The notes beneath the pieces are model-generated. The model was not told the origin of the DNA, did no database searches, and saw nothing but the letters and a program-made list of their open reading frames with translations. The position numbers and the translations under genes were made by a program. A stretch of DNA of 14,445 nt from an uncultured Eubacteriales bacterium. Lineage in GTDB: Bacteria > Bacillota > Clostridia > Oscillospirales > CAG-272. Location of the stretch: positions 1 through 14,445 of the forward strand of contig CAJJIY010000034.1 in NCBI GenBank assembly GCA_905187695.1, given 5' to 3'. Shown piece after piece: positions 1-6,895 of the stretch. The number at the start of each line of letters is the position of its first letter. Position 1 is the first letter of the stretch.

Positions 1-738
1 TGGGGACATCCGCACCCCGAAGCGGAACTGATCCTTGGCCCCAACATCACCGACTGGCCGCGGCAATATCCGCTTTCAGAGCATCTGCTCCTGTCGCTTT
101 GCGCCGTCATTCACGACCCGGTGACCACCACCGACGAATTGATTCCCTCCGGCGAGACCTCTTCTTATCGCTCCAACCCCCTGCGGCTGTCCGAATTTGC
201 GCTTTCCCGCCGTTGCCCGGACTACGTCGGAAGGGCCAAGGCCGTAGCCGCAGTGGAAGAAAGCCGCCGGACGGGTTGCGTTTTGCCGGAGCTTTCGGCC
301 GCGCTTGCCGCGCTCGGTCTGCCCGAATCCAAGGCCAACGAGGTCTCTTTCGGTTCGGCGGTATTTGCCTGCCGCCCCGGCGACGGCTCGGCCAGAGAGC
401 AGGCGGCCTCCTGCCAGCGCGTGCTCGGCGGCTGTGCCAACATCGCCTATGAATACGCCACCAAGCGCTACCGCTCCAACTGCATCAACTGGGGCATTCT
501 CCCCTTCACGCTTCCCGAAAAAACCCCGTTCGACTACGAACCCGGCGATCTTTTGTTCGTGCCGGATGTCCGGGAAAGACTGGCAAGCAAAGAAGAGTCC
601 TTCCCCGCCACCGTGCTCCGGAAAAACGGCGAAAAGACCGAGCTGACCCTCCTGCTGACGCCGCTGACCGATAACGAACGCGAAATTCTCTTGCGCGGAT
701 GTCTGATGAACTACTACGCCGCGCACCAAAAAGACTGA
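1..738 (+). CDS. acnA: Aconitate hydratase, C-terminal part (5' end outside window)
   Basis: The frame is open from base 1 to the TGA at 736-738 (245 residues), with no start in the window. The product is the C-terminal part, including the swivel domain, of an aconitase, which interconverts citrate and isocitrate in the cytoplasm. Visible family landmarks are DELIPSGETSSYRSNPL (visible residues 45-61), the active-site-loop type stretch GDGSAREQAA (128-137), and KRYRSNCINWGILPF (about 154-168), whose Arg-Ser-Asn corresponds to the substrate-binding RSN of aconitases. The cysteines that would hold the 4Fe-4S cluster lie in the missing N-terminal part. Isocitrate dehydrogenase follows 61 bp downstream on the same strand, which supports aconitase over homoaconitase or isopropylmalate isomerase. 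The single-chain large-subunit layout also argues against LeuC/LeuD. The exact subtype cannot be settled from this piece. Confidence 0.9.
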   Translation, partial: WGHPHPEAELILGPNITDWPRQYPLSEHLLLSLCAVIHDPVTTTDELIPSGETSSYRSNPLRLSEFALSRRCPDYVGRAKAVAAVEESRRTGCVLPELSAALAALGLPESKANEVSFGSAVFACRPGDGSAREQAASCQRVLGGCANIAYEYATKRYRSNCINWGILPFTLPEKTPFDYEPGDLLFVPDVRERLASKEESFPATVLRKNGEKTELTLLLTPLTDNEREILLRGCLMNYYAAHQKD

Positions 739-739
739 C

Positions 740-766
740 TTGTCCGGCGGCGAAAGCGGCCGACAA
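740..766 (+). other. Intercistronic hairpin between acnA and icd
   Basis: TTGTC (740-744) pairs with GACAA (762-766), and GGC (746-748) pairs with GCC (759-761) across one bulged C. The tip is a GC-closed GAAA tetraloop (752-755). No T-run follows, so it does not look like a terminator. It may stabilise or process the acnA-icd transcript. The call rests only on base pairing. Confidence 0.35.
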
Positions 767-799
767 AATATCGTTCCATCTTTTCGGAGGTATTGAAAA

Positions 800-2029
800 A
801 TGGAAAAAATCAAAATGTCCACCCCGTTGGTCGAAATGGACGGCGACGAAATGACCCGCGTACTCTGGCGCATGATCAAGGACGAGTTGATCCTGCCCTT
901 TGTGGATCTGAAAACCGAGTACTACGATCTGGGTCTGCCGGAGCGCGAGCGTACCAAGGACGCCGTGACCCTGGAGGCCGCCAAGGCCAACCGCAAATAC
1001 GGCGTGGCCGTCAAGTGCGCCACCATCACCCCGAACCGCCAGCGTGTGGCCGAATACGGCCTTTCCCAGATGTGGAAAAGCCCGAACGGCACCATCCGCG
1101 CCATGCTGGACGGCACGGTGTTCCGCACGCCGATTCTCATTGACAGCATCCGTCCCGCCGTGCGCAACTGGGAAAAGCCGATTACGGTTGCACGTCACGC
1201 TTTCGGTGACATCTACAAAGCCACCGAATACCGCGTACCCGGCAAAGGCAAGGCCGAGCTGCTCTTCACCGATGAAAGCGGCCGCGAAACTTTCCGTGAA
1301 ACCGTTTACGATTTCGAGTGCCCCGGTGTGCTTCAGGGCTCCTTCAACAAAGACGATTCCATCCGCGCCTTTGCGCATTCCTGTTTCAGCTTTGCACTCT
1401 CCAAAAAAGAGGATCTGTGGTTCTCCACCAAGGACACCATCTCCAAACAGTATGACCAGACCTTCAAACTCATTTTCGAGGAGATTTACGAAAACGAGTA
1501 TAAAGAGGCCTTTGAAAAGGCCGGCATTACCTATTTTTACACCCTCATTGACGACGCGGTGGCGCGGGTCATCCGGAGCCGCGGCGGTTTCATCTGGGCG
1601 CTGAAAAACTACGACGGCGATGTGATGAGCGACATGATCTCCACCGCCTTCGGTTCGCTGGCCATGATGACCTCGGTGCTGGTCTCTCCGGACGGCAAGT
1701 TTGAATACGAAGCCGCGCACGGCACCGTCACCCGCCACTATTACCGCTATCTGAAGGGCGAGGAGACCTCCACCAACCCCATTGCCACCATCTTTGCCTG
1801 GTCGGGCGCCCTGCGCAAGCGCGGCGAACTGGACGGCCTCCCGGCGCTTTCGCGCTATGCCGACGCACTGGAGAACGCGTGCTTTGATACGCTCCTTGCC
1901 GGCGTGATGACCAAGGATCTGGTCGGTCTGGTGACGCCGGGCACACCCACCCGCGCCGTCAACTCCCGCGAATTTATCGCCGAAATCAAAAAGAACCTGG
2001 CCGCCCGCCTGGAGGCACAGGAAAAATAA
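800..2029 (+). CDS. icd: NADP-dependent isocitrate dehydrogenase, eukaryote-like dimeric type
   Basis: The product has 409 residues and oxidatively decarboxylates isocitrate to 2-oxoglutarate with NADP+ in the cytoplasm. It aligns by eye with the eukaryotic cytosolic/mitochondrial class rather than with E. coli Icd. KSPNGTIR (93-100), FRTPI (109-113) and RHAFGDIYKATE (132-143) give the isocitrate-binding Ser94, Arg100, Arg109, Arg132 and Tyr139. Lys211 (FSTKDT) is the catalytic lysine. Metal ligands are in LIDD (249-252) and YDGDVMSD (271-278). TRHY (311-314) carries the Arg-His pair that marks NADP preference. STNPIATIFAW (324-334) is also typical. The length is normal. GGAGG ends 9 nt before the ATG. 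The gene is co-directional with acnA and closes the unit before a strong terminator. Confidence 0.97.
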   Translation: MEKIKMSTPLVEMDGDEMTRVLWRMIKDELILPFVDLKTEYYDLGLPERERTKDAVTLEAAKANRKYGVAVKCATITPNRQRVAEYGLSQMWKSPNGTIRAMLDGTVFRTPILIDSIRPAVRNWEKPITVARHAFGDIYKATEYRVPGKGKAELLFTDESGRETFRETVYDFECPGVLQGSFNKDDSIRAFAHSCFSFALSKKEDLWFSTKDTISKQYDQTFKLIFEEIYENEYKEAFEKAGITYFYTLIDDAVARVIRSRGGFIWALKNYDGDVMSDMISTAFGSLAMMTSVLVSPDGKFEYEAAHGTVTRHYYRYLKGEETSTNPIATIFAWSGALRKRGELDGLPALSRYADALENACFDTLLAGVMTKDLVGLVTPGTPTRAVNSREFIAEIKKNLAARLEAQEK

Positions 2030-2031
2030 GT

Positions 2032-2069
2032 AAAACGGGGGCTTCCGGTATGGAAGCCCCCGTTTTTTT
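2032..2069 (+). terminator. Intrinsic terminator of the acnA-icd unit
   Basis: A perfect 15-bp stem (2032-2046 with 2052-2066) with a 5-nt loop starts 3 nt after the icd stop, and its 3' arm runs into seven T residues (2063-2069). The A-run at its left end is short, so termination of the converging LysR gene here would be weaker. Confidence 0.92.
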
Positions 2070-2084
2070 GAACAGATAAAAAGA

Positions 2085-2149
2085 AGAGAAAGCAAAACCG
2101 CCCGCCCCGCTTTTTCGGACAGGTGCAAAAAGAGAAAGCAAAACCGCCC
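2085..2149. repeat. Pair of 19-bp direct repeats downstream of icd
   Basis: AGAGAAAGCAAAACCGCCC occurs at 2085-2103 and again at 2131-2149, a period of 46 bp. The copies lie in the roughly 100-bp non-coding gap between the icd terminator and the 3' end of the LysR gene. Read on the minus strand, each copy is a G-rich block followed by a pyrimidine/T-rich block. No reading frame across it looks real. Confidence 0.8.
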
Positions 2150-2173
2150 CGCGCGCCGCCGGTCTTTACACCG

Positions 2174-3067
2174 TCATCTTGTTCTTTCCCTTTCTTTGCG
2201 GCTTCTTTCCATGCAATAATCCCGCAAAAAGCCAAAGAAATCCCGCACGCGGGCGCAGTCGGCCTTGTTCTGACGGTAATCCACCACAATTTCCCGGCGA
2301 CAATCCGGCCCCTCGATCGGCACCAGCCGCACCCGGTCGCTTTTCAGCCGTCCCCATGAAAACTCCGGCCAGAATCCCACGCCCATATTGGCCGCAATCA
2401 TATTCTGCACCACCGCCGGGCTGTCGCTCTCAAAGATCACCTTCGGCTCAAAGCCGGCCTGATGGCAGAAATGGTCGCAGATAAAACGAAGCTGGCGCGA
2501 GCCCATCAGACTGATAAAGCCCTCCCCCGCCATCTCATGAAGCGCAAGGGTCTCCTCGTCCGCGCGCGGATGCGCGGCGGGCAGTGCCAGAAAAATCCGT
2601 TCGGAAACCGAAAAGGAGCACTCGTCGTCCCTGTGCGCGACCGCGCCGGGCAGCCGTGTGGTCACGCCGATGTCATAAAGCTCGCTCTCGCTTTGCTGTC
2701 TCATCTGAAAGTGCACATTTTCATGGCTCTTTTTATATTCAATGATGACATTGGTCACCACCGTGGTGGCGGCCAGCACATTCATGTGGATGGTGTCCTC
2801 CTCCAGCCGCGCCATGGTGCGCAGATCCTCCGGCAAAGCCTCGAGCGAGGAAAGCGCCGGCGCCAGCTTTTCTTTCAGATAGCGCCCGTATTCCGTCAGC
2901 ACAATGTTCCGCCCCCGCGCGGCAAAAAGCGGCACCGAAAGTTCTTCCTCCAGGCGCTTGATGGTGCGCGAAAGCGCCGGCTGAGCCACGTGCAGTTTTT
3001 CGGCGCTGCGAGTCATGTGCTGGCTTTCGGCCACTTCCATAAAATATCGCAGTTGCGTCAGTTCCAT
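2174..3067 (-). CDS. LysR-type transcriptional regulator
   Basis: The 297-residue product has standard LysR architecture. The N-terminal winged helix-turn-helix has the typical opening MELTQLRYFMEVAE, the recognition region HVAQPALSRTIKRLEEEL (26-43) and PLF...LTEYG in the wing. A periplasmic-binding-protein-like effector domain covers about residues 90-290, with GEGFISL and VQNMIAANMGVGFWPE as typical elements. The start is the ATG at 3067 because GGAGGAG ends 9 nt upstream. A longer reading from an in-frame TTG at 3085 would translate the ribosome site itself. The gene is transcribed away from the PQ-loop/SGNH gene and shares its promoter region, so that gene is the most likely target. The effector cannot be inferred. 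Confidence 0.93.
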   Translation of the reverse strand: MELTQLRYFMEVAESQHMTRSAEKLHVAQPALSRTIKRLEEELSVPLFAARGRNIVLTEYGRYLKEKLAPALSSLEALPEDLRTMARLEEDTIHMNVLAATTVVTNVIIEYKKSHENVHFQMRQQSESELYDIGVTTRLPGAVAHRDDECSFSVSERIFLALPAAHPRADEETLALHEMAGEGFISLMGSRQLRFICDHFCHQAGFEPKVIFESDSPAVVQNMIAANMGVGFWPEFSWGRLKSDRVRLVPIEGPDCRREIVVDYRQNKADCARVRDFFGFLRDYCMERSRKERERTR

Positions 3068-3118
3068 TTTGGGATTCTCCTCCAAATATATGCTTTATTT
3101 GTTATCAATTCAATATAA

Positions 3119-3147
3119 ATTATATATTGGACAAAATGATTTGTCAA
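3119..3147 (-). promoter_or_regulatory. Consensus sigma-A promoter of the LysR gene
   Basis: On the minus strand, TTGACA (3142-3147) and TATAAT (3119-3124) are separated by exactly 17 bp. Both hexamers match consensus perfectly. Transcription would start near 3112, giving a leader of about 45 nt before the ATG at 3067. Confidence 0.85.
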
Positions 3148-3148
3148 T
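3126..3148. promoter_or_regulatory. Candidate LysR operator (inverted repeat)
   Basis: The arms GACAAA (3130-3135) and TTTGTC (3140-3145) are perfectly complementary around a 4-nt centre. The symmetry extends outward to ATTG/CAAT with one extra G on the left. The repeat lies exactly between and over the -35 elements of both divergent promoters, the usual place for a LysR-type binding site. Binding itself is inference. Confidence 0.6.
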
Positions 3149-3156
3149 GATATAAT
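3127..3156 (+). promoter_or_regulatory. Promoter of the PQ-loop/SGNH gene
   Basis: TATAAT at 3151-3156 is a perfect -10. The -35 is TTGGACA at 3127-3133, which is TTGACA with one extra G, giving 17-18 bp spacing depending on register. Transcription would start near 3163, about 26 nt before the ATG. The imperfect -35 next to a perfect -10 suits a promoter that needs an activator. Confidence 0.75.
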
Positions 3157-3188
3157 GGACATGAAAAGAAAAAAAGGAGAATAAAACG

Positions 3189-4064
3189 ATGCAAGAAATA
3201 CTGGAAACCGTCATGCTTGTCTGCTTCGGCTTTTCCTGGCCGATGTCAGTTGTGAAGAATATCAAGGCCAAAACCGCCCGCTCCATGAGCCTGTGGTTCA
3301 TCCTGCTCATCATCGCGGGGTATATCGCCGGCATCGCGGCCAAATTTGTCTCCGGCAACACCGGCTATGTGCTGGTGGCCTATTTCCTCAATCTGGCCGT
3401 GGTCTCGGTCAATCTGGCGGTCTACTTTGTAAATCGCGGATATGACAAAAAAGCCGCCGAACTGGAAAAAGAAAAATCCATGGCCGCTTATCGCCCGATT
3501 GCTCAACCGAGCGCCGAAATGAAAAAAGCGGCCGGGGTGTACCGTCAGATGAATACGCACGCCCTGCCCGGCGGCGCGCTTTTCTTCGGCGGCTCTCTCT
3601 TCCTGGACCCCACGCTGCCCGAATACGCGCAGGACGCCTGCACGGACGAGCCGGTTTACTTCCGCGGTGTGAAGGATCTCTCCGTTTCCACCGCCGAGGC
3701 GCTGCTCCCGGACTGTGTGCTTTCGGCCAGACCCGGCAAGGTCTTTCTCTGCCTTGAACCTGGCAAAGACGAAGACGCCGACGCTTTCATCGGTGAATAT
3801 CAGTGGGTGCTCCACACACTGCGCAAAGAAAGCTCCGCCCGCGTGTGCGTCCTTTCCCGCGCGGGAGAAAGCGAAGAAGAAAAAGAGTGTGCCGAACGGC
3901 TGCGCGCACTGACGCGCGCGAGCGGTTGCGGATTCATCGATCTTTCCGACACCTGCCTCACGGCCGAGCCCGGCCGCGCGGTCTTTGACCGCGTCCGCCC
4001 CTACCTGCGCAACACGCCGCTCAACTTTGCGGACGCCATGCGTTTGGGTCGCGCCCGCGCCTGA
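3189..4064 (+). CDS. PQ-loop (SemiSWEET-like) membrane protein fused to a degenerate SGNH-hydrolase domain
   Basis: The product has 291 residues. Residues 1-83 contain three predicted membrane helices (about 5-23, 35-53, 59-82). The motif FSWPMSVVKNIKAKTARSMS (15-34) is characteristic of PQ-loop/SemiSWEET proteins, which act as small-solute carriers. After a charged linker (84-110), residues 117-275 follow the SGNH/GDSL hydrolase pattern: FFGGS (132-136) for block I, FRGV (158-161) for block II, KVFLCLEPG (184-192) where GxND is expected, and FIDL (249-252). Ser136 remains, but the Asp of GDS, the block III Asn and the terminal DxxH are missing, so catalysis is doubtful. GGAG lies 9 nt before the ATG. 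The gene is monocistronic, divergent from a LysR regulator and ends at a terminator. Transport substrate unknown. Confidence 0.75.
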   Translation: MQEILETVMLVCFGFSWPMSVVKNIKAKTARSMSLWFILLIIAGYIAGIAAKFVSGNTGYVLVAYFLNLAVVSVNLAVYFVNRGYDKKAAELEKEKSMAAYRPIAQPSAEMKKAAGVYRQMNTHALPGGALFFGGSLFLDPTLPEYAQDACTDEPVYFRGVKDLSVSTAEALLPDCVLSARPGKVFLCLEPGKDEDADAFIGEYQWVLHTLRKESSARVCVLSRAGESEEEKECAERLRALTRASGCGFIDLSDTCLTAEPGRAVFDRVRPYLRNTPLNFADAMRLGRARA

Positions 4065-4078
4065 CTCTCCCACCAAAC

Positions 4079-4110
4079 CAAAAGAGCCGCCCTCGGGCGG
4101 CTCTTTTTTA
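4079..4110. terminator. Bidirectional intrinsic terminator between converging genes
   Basis: AAAGAGCCGCCC (4081-4092) pairs with GGGCGGCTCTTT (4095-4106), followed by a T-run to 4109. On the minus strand the hairpin is followed by TTTTGGTTT, so it can also end the HAD transcript. The stop codon of the HAD gene (4108-4110) overlaps its right edge. Confidence 0.88.
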
Positions 4111-5469
4111 TTCGGTAGGAATCTTGGTTTTCATCATTTCCGACACCGAGAAAACGCCGTCCCGGTTCTCCCCGGCGCGACAAAAATACGCAAAAGGACT
4201 GGCGGCATGGGGGGTGTTGCGGAAAAGGAAGCGGTACGCCCCGAAAGTGTTTACATAATCGCGCAGAAATACGAAAGCGCCGGAGCGGTAAAGCGAGCCC
4301 GGCAGATCGACCAGGGCCAGCGCGTCGTGCGTGACCGAATCCGGAGCGGGCGGGCACATTCCCGCCGCGCAAAGGGCAACCGTCCGCCCGATGATGCGGC
4401 CGTCCGTCCGGGGTTTTAACTCGGTAAAAATCTCGGGTTCCTTCCCCTTGGCGCACAGCACACCGGCCACCAGCCGGAAAGCATCGGCAAAGAAAAATTT
4501 GCCGGGACCGGTCAGGCAGATCCGGTTATAATTCCCCTTCCGGCAGGCCGAAAGAAGCGAAAGCGAAACAAACAGCGCCAGCGGGCCGAAGACCGCTGCG
4601 CCGGCATAACAGGGATTGTCCCGGTAAAAATAGTCCGTGTTTCCGGTAATCTCCCCGAAATTGATCGCAAGGATTCCGACGGTACAACAGGCAAGAAGCG
4701 AAGCGGAAGCGCAAAAAGTGGCCAATGCGGGGATCTTCAGATCGGGTTCGTCCGCAAAGGGCCCCGTCAGGTTCTCGCGGGCGCCCGGTATATGCACCGC
4801 GGCAAGCCCCATTCTTTTGGCCATTTCAACATCCGTTTCCCGATTGTCTCCGATATGCAGGATCTTTGTCCCCGGCCGGTGCCGCCTGACCCAGGTAAAC
4901 AGCGTGCCGGTGCGTTTGAGCCGCCGGCAATCGGCCGAAGAATAGACCGCCTCATAGCCCTTGATCCCGCATTTTTGCAGGAGCTTTTCAAGAGACGCGC
5001 TCTCCAGACAGCTGTCGGTTATGACAATCACCCGGCGCCCGGCCGAAAGAGCCGCCCGGAAAAGCGCAACGCCGCTCTCCCGCGGACGGCAGAATTCCAG
5101 TTCGGCCTCTTCTTCCAGTTCGCACAAACGGTCCGTCACGGACGGGGGGCGGCTGGCCGTAAAGCCATCCGAATGCCACATAGATCTCCGAAAGGCGACA
5201 TTCCTCAAGGCCGGACGAAGCCAGTTTTCCCGGCAGGCCATTTCCGCGAAACGCCGCTTTTCCACAAAATCCGAAAGGCCGTTTGCCCGGTGAAAAGCCT
5301 GATCCCGCACCGCAAGAAACCGGAAGATCTGCGAGGGCACAAAGAACGGGCGCAGAACCAGCGTGTCAAAAAGGTCAAAAGCGACCGTGTCGTAGCCGCC
5401 TTCGCAAATGACTCTGAGAGCCGCCTGAAACCCGCTTCTTACCGGGCGGGAATCTGCTTGCTGTCTCAT
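4108..5469 (-). CDS. HAD-superfamily protein of the COG5610 type (surface-glycan associated), with atypical C-terminal half
   Basis: The product has 453 residues. Residues 27-230 form a HAD hydrolase domain: motif I FDLFDTLVLRPF (31-42, nucleophile Asp32, with Phe34 at the usual second Asp position), motif II VIVITDS (147-153), basic motif III around Arg182-Lys185, and motif IV HIGDNRETDVEMAKRMGL (205-222, Asp208 and Asp213). The FDxFDTLxLRPF opening resembles COG5610 HAD proteins found beside glycosyltransferases. In that family the second half usually contains FGPLLxxF followed by an aromatic-FLxRDG motif. Here AAVFGPLALF (291-300) is kept, but the RDG region reads ICLTGPGKFF (317-326). AAGGAGG precedes the ATG. 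The gene is probably cotranscribed with the PAP2 gene 91 bp upstream. Activity is likely phosphatase; substrate unknown. Confidence 0.75.
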   Translation of the reverse strand: MRQQADSRPVRSGFQAALRVICEGGYDTVAFDLFDTLVLRPFFVPSQIFRFLAVRDQAFHRANGLSDFVEKRRFAEMACRENWLRPALRNVAFRRSMWHSDGFTASRPPSVTDRLCELEEEAELEFCRPRESGVALFRAALSAGRRVIVITDSCLESASLEKLLQKCGIKGYEAVYSSADCRRLKRTGTLFTWVRRHRPGTKILHIGDNRETDVEMAKRMGLAAVHIPGARENLTGPFADEPDLKIPALATFCASASLLACCTVGILAINFGEITGNTDYFYRDNPCYAGAAVFGPLALFVSLSLLSACRKGNYNRICLTGPGKFFFADAFRLVAGVLCAKGKEPEIFTELKPRTDGRIIGRTVALCAAGMCPPAPDSVTHDALALVDLPGSLYRSGAFVFLRDYVNTFGAYRFLFRNTPHAASPFAYFCRAGENRDGVFSVSEMMKTKIPTE

Positions 5470-5497
5470 TGCGTGTTCCCTCCTTTTTGTATGTTAC

Positions 5498-5556
5498 CGG
5501 AACCCATCCTCTTCTCAGGGTCGGGCGCCGACCCCAAATGAAAGGCAAAGGTTCCG
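5498..5556 (-). other. Nested inverted repeats between the PAP2 and HAD genes
   Basis: The inner hairpin is GGGTCGG (5518-5524) with CCGACCC (5528-5534) around a 3-nt loop. The outer arms are CGGAACC (5498-5504) and GGTTCCG (5550-5556), also perfect. No T-run follows on either strand, so it is not a standard terminator. It may set the relative level or stability of the two messages. Confidence 0.5.
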
Positions 5557-5560
5557 TCCC

Positions 5561-6277
5561 TCAGGTGCCGGGCGGCACCTCCCTTGCCTCTTTTGCGGCG
5601 TCAAAAAGCGAAACCGCCAGCGCGTAAAGTATCGGGAGCGCCGAGCCAAGGAGCACCCCGCCCAAAATATCGGTAAACCAGTGAACCCCCGAAAGAAGCC
5701 GCAAAACGGTCATCAAAACGGCCAGAAGCACCGAAAGCGCCACACCTGCGCGGCGAAGAAACGGACGCTTGACCCGCGCGCGGATCTGGAAGACCGTCAC
5801 ACCCAGCACCGAAAGCGCCAACAGCGTGTGCGAGGAAGGAAAAGAGGGCTCCGGCTTGTCCCCTGTCATCACCGGGCGGAAGTTGACCACGCAAAGCTCA
5901 AAAATCACATAAAGAGCGCCCAGCATGACGCAGTAAAAAAACAGCAGATAAAGATCCGCGTCCACACCGGAGAATTTTTTCCCCCGCAGGAAGAACTGCC
6001 GCACGGCCAGTATAAAAAAGAACAGCGCAAAAACGGCGATCAGAAGAAACCCCAGCAGATCCGTCAGCGTTTTGAAAATTTCATGACAGCCGATCCGATC
6101 GCGCACCGCGCCGTTGAGGTGCGAAAGACCCACAGAAGTTCCCGCAGGGCCGATGGGCGCGACATCCGCAAAACCCAGCAGGAAAATCAGCGTAATAAAA
6201 CTAAGGAAAAGCGTCAGAAAAGACACCGAAAGTCCCATGGTCCGGTGGGACGGTCGCGTTAAAAACGGTTTTTCCAT
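5561..6277 (-). CDS. PAP2-family membrane phosphatase
   Basis: The product has 238 residues with about six predicted membrane segments. The PAP2 signature is present: Arg134-Pro135 for the first motif (its leading Lys is not obvious), FPSSH (146-150) with catalytic-acid His150, and RLLSGVHWFTD (193-203), which matches Rx5HxxxD with nucleophile His199. Such enzymes remove phosphate from lipid phosphates such as phosphatidate, phosphatidylglycerophosphate or undecaprenyl pyrophosphate, with the active site on the outer membrane face. The lipid substrate cannot be told from sequence. AAGGA lies 6 nt before the ATG at 6277. A good promoter lies immediately upstream. The HAD gene 91 bp downstream is probably in the same operon, giving two phosphatase-fold proteins in one unit. 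Confidence 0.88.
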   Translation of the reverse strand: MEKPFLTRPSHRTMGLSVSFLTLFLSFITLIFLLGFADVAPIGPAGTSVGLSHLNGAVRDRIGCHEIFKTLTDLLGFLLIAVFALFFFILAVRQFFLRGKKFSGVDADLYLLFFYCVMLGALYVIFELCVVNFRPVMTGDKPEPSFPSSHTLLALSVLGVTVFQIRARVKRPFLRRAGVALSVLLAVLMTVLRLLSGVHWFTDILGGVLLGSALPILYALAVSLFDAAKEAREVPPGT

Positions 6278-6314
6278 AAAGTGTCCTTCTTTCCGCCGCT
6301 CTGCGGCTCATTTC

Positions 6315-6343
6315 AGTATAGCACGAATCCCGCACCCTGTCAA
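6315..6343 (-). promoter_or_regulatory. Promoter of the PAP2-HAD unit
   Basis: On the minus strand, TTGACA (6338-6343) and TATACT (6315-6320) are separated by 17 bp. Transcription would start near 6308, about 30 nt before the PAP2 start codon. No operator symmetry was noticed. Confidence 0.82.
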
Positions 6344-6489
6344 GGCGCGGGATTGCAAAAAATGTCAGAATTTCCGATTTTGTACGGTCGGCCGCCAAAC
6401 CCGGCTGCGGCAAAACGCTTTCTGTGCCCGCCGGGAGCGACCCTCCTTAAAACCAGTCCAAGGGGCAGTGCCCTCGCCGGTTCCGGCCG
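6344..6489. other. Non-coding gap between the PAP2 promoter and the decayed locus
   Basis: No supported gene. The only structure noticed is the 12-bp palindrome GCCGGTTCCGGC just downstream (minus strand) of the stop at 6490. It has no T-run, so no convincing terminator for the decayed locus was found here. Confidence 0.5.
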
Positions 6490-6895
6490 TCACTCCCCGC
6501 GGATCCCTTTCAGAATCGCACAGACGGCCGCATAGATTACGGCGGCTACCGGCCAGATGAACCAACTGTTGCCGGGATGCAACGACGAATCCGGCGCAAA
6601 GGTAAAAAAGAGATAGATGGCCGTGACAAGGAGCCAGTACACCGTGCTGACCGTGCCGGTCAGCCGGTCCTTTTCCCGGGTTTCGGGCGCGTAATCCTCC
6701 TCTTTGAGAAGCCGGTCAAAGGAATGTTTGACCGTGCCGGCAAAGACAAAGCAAAAACACCCCGCGCCGGCAAAAAGGAAAAGCAAACAAACGGCCGCGA
6801 CCTGGATCAGATCCCGCTCGCCGAAAAGAAACGAAAGGAAAACCGGGCACACCGAAAGCACCGAGAGCGCCGTGCCAATCAGGTTCAGCCGCCCG
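6490..6895 (-). pseudogene. Membrane tail resembling Clostridial HTH membrane regulators, N-terminal part lost
   Basis: An open minus-strand frame runs from just after a stop at 6913-6915 to the TGA at 6490. It encodes about 135 residues with four hydrophobic segments: LNLIGTALSVLSVCPVFLSF, LIQVAAVCLLFLFAGAGCF, VYWLLVTAIYLFFTFAP and WFIWPVAAVIYAAV. The charged middle KHSFDRLLKEEDY and the YWLLVTAIYL/IWPVAAV pattern resemble the C-terminal membrane region of HTH-containing membrane proteins of Clostridia. This family call is from memory. No DNA-binding domain is present, and no ribosome site precedes the in-frame GTG at 6861. The upstream sequence instead belongs to a metal-ATPase fragment in another frame. 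The likely explanation is a deletion fusing the end of one gene to the beginning of another. It could alternatively be a small membrane protein started at GTG. Confidence 0.55.

Noticed and set aside
506..2128. Long open minus-strand frame (540 codons) opposite icd
   Set aside because: It is antisense to a well-supported isocitrate dehydrogenase, has low-complexity composition and no family features or ribosome site. High GC content explains the lack of stops.
2085..2149. Possible start of a CRISPR-like array
   Set aside because: There are only two copies, the 27-bp interval shares composition with the repeats, and no cas genes are near.
2462..3118. Plus-strand open frame of 218 codons opposite the LysR gene
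   Set aside because: Antisense to a clear LysR regulator. It ends inside the divergent promoter region and has no family resemblance.
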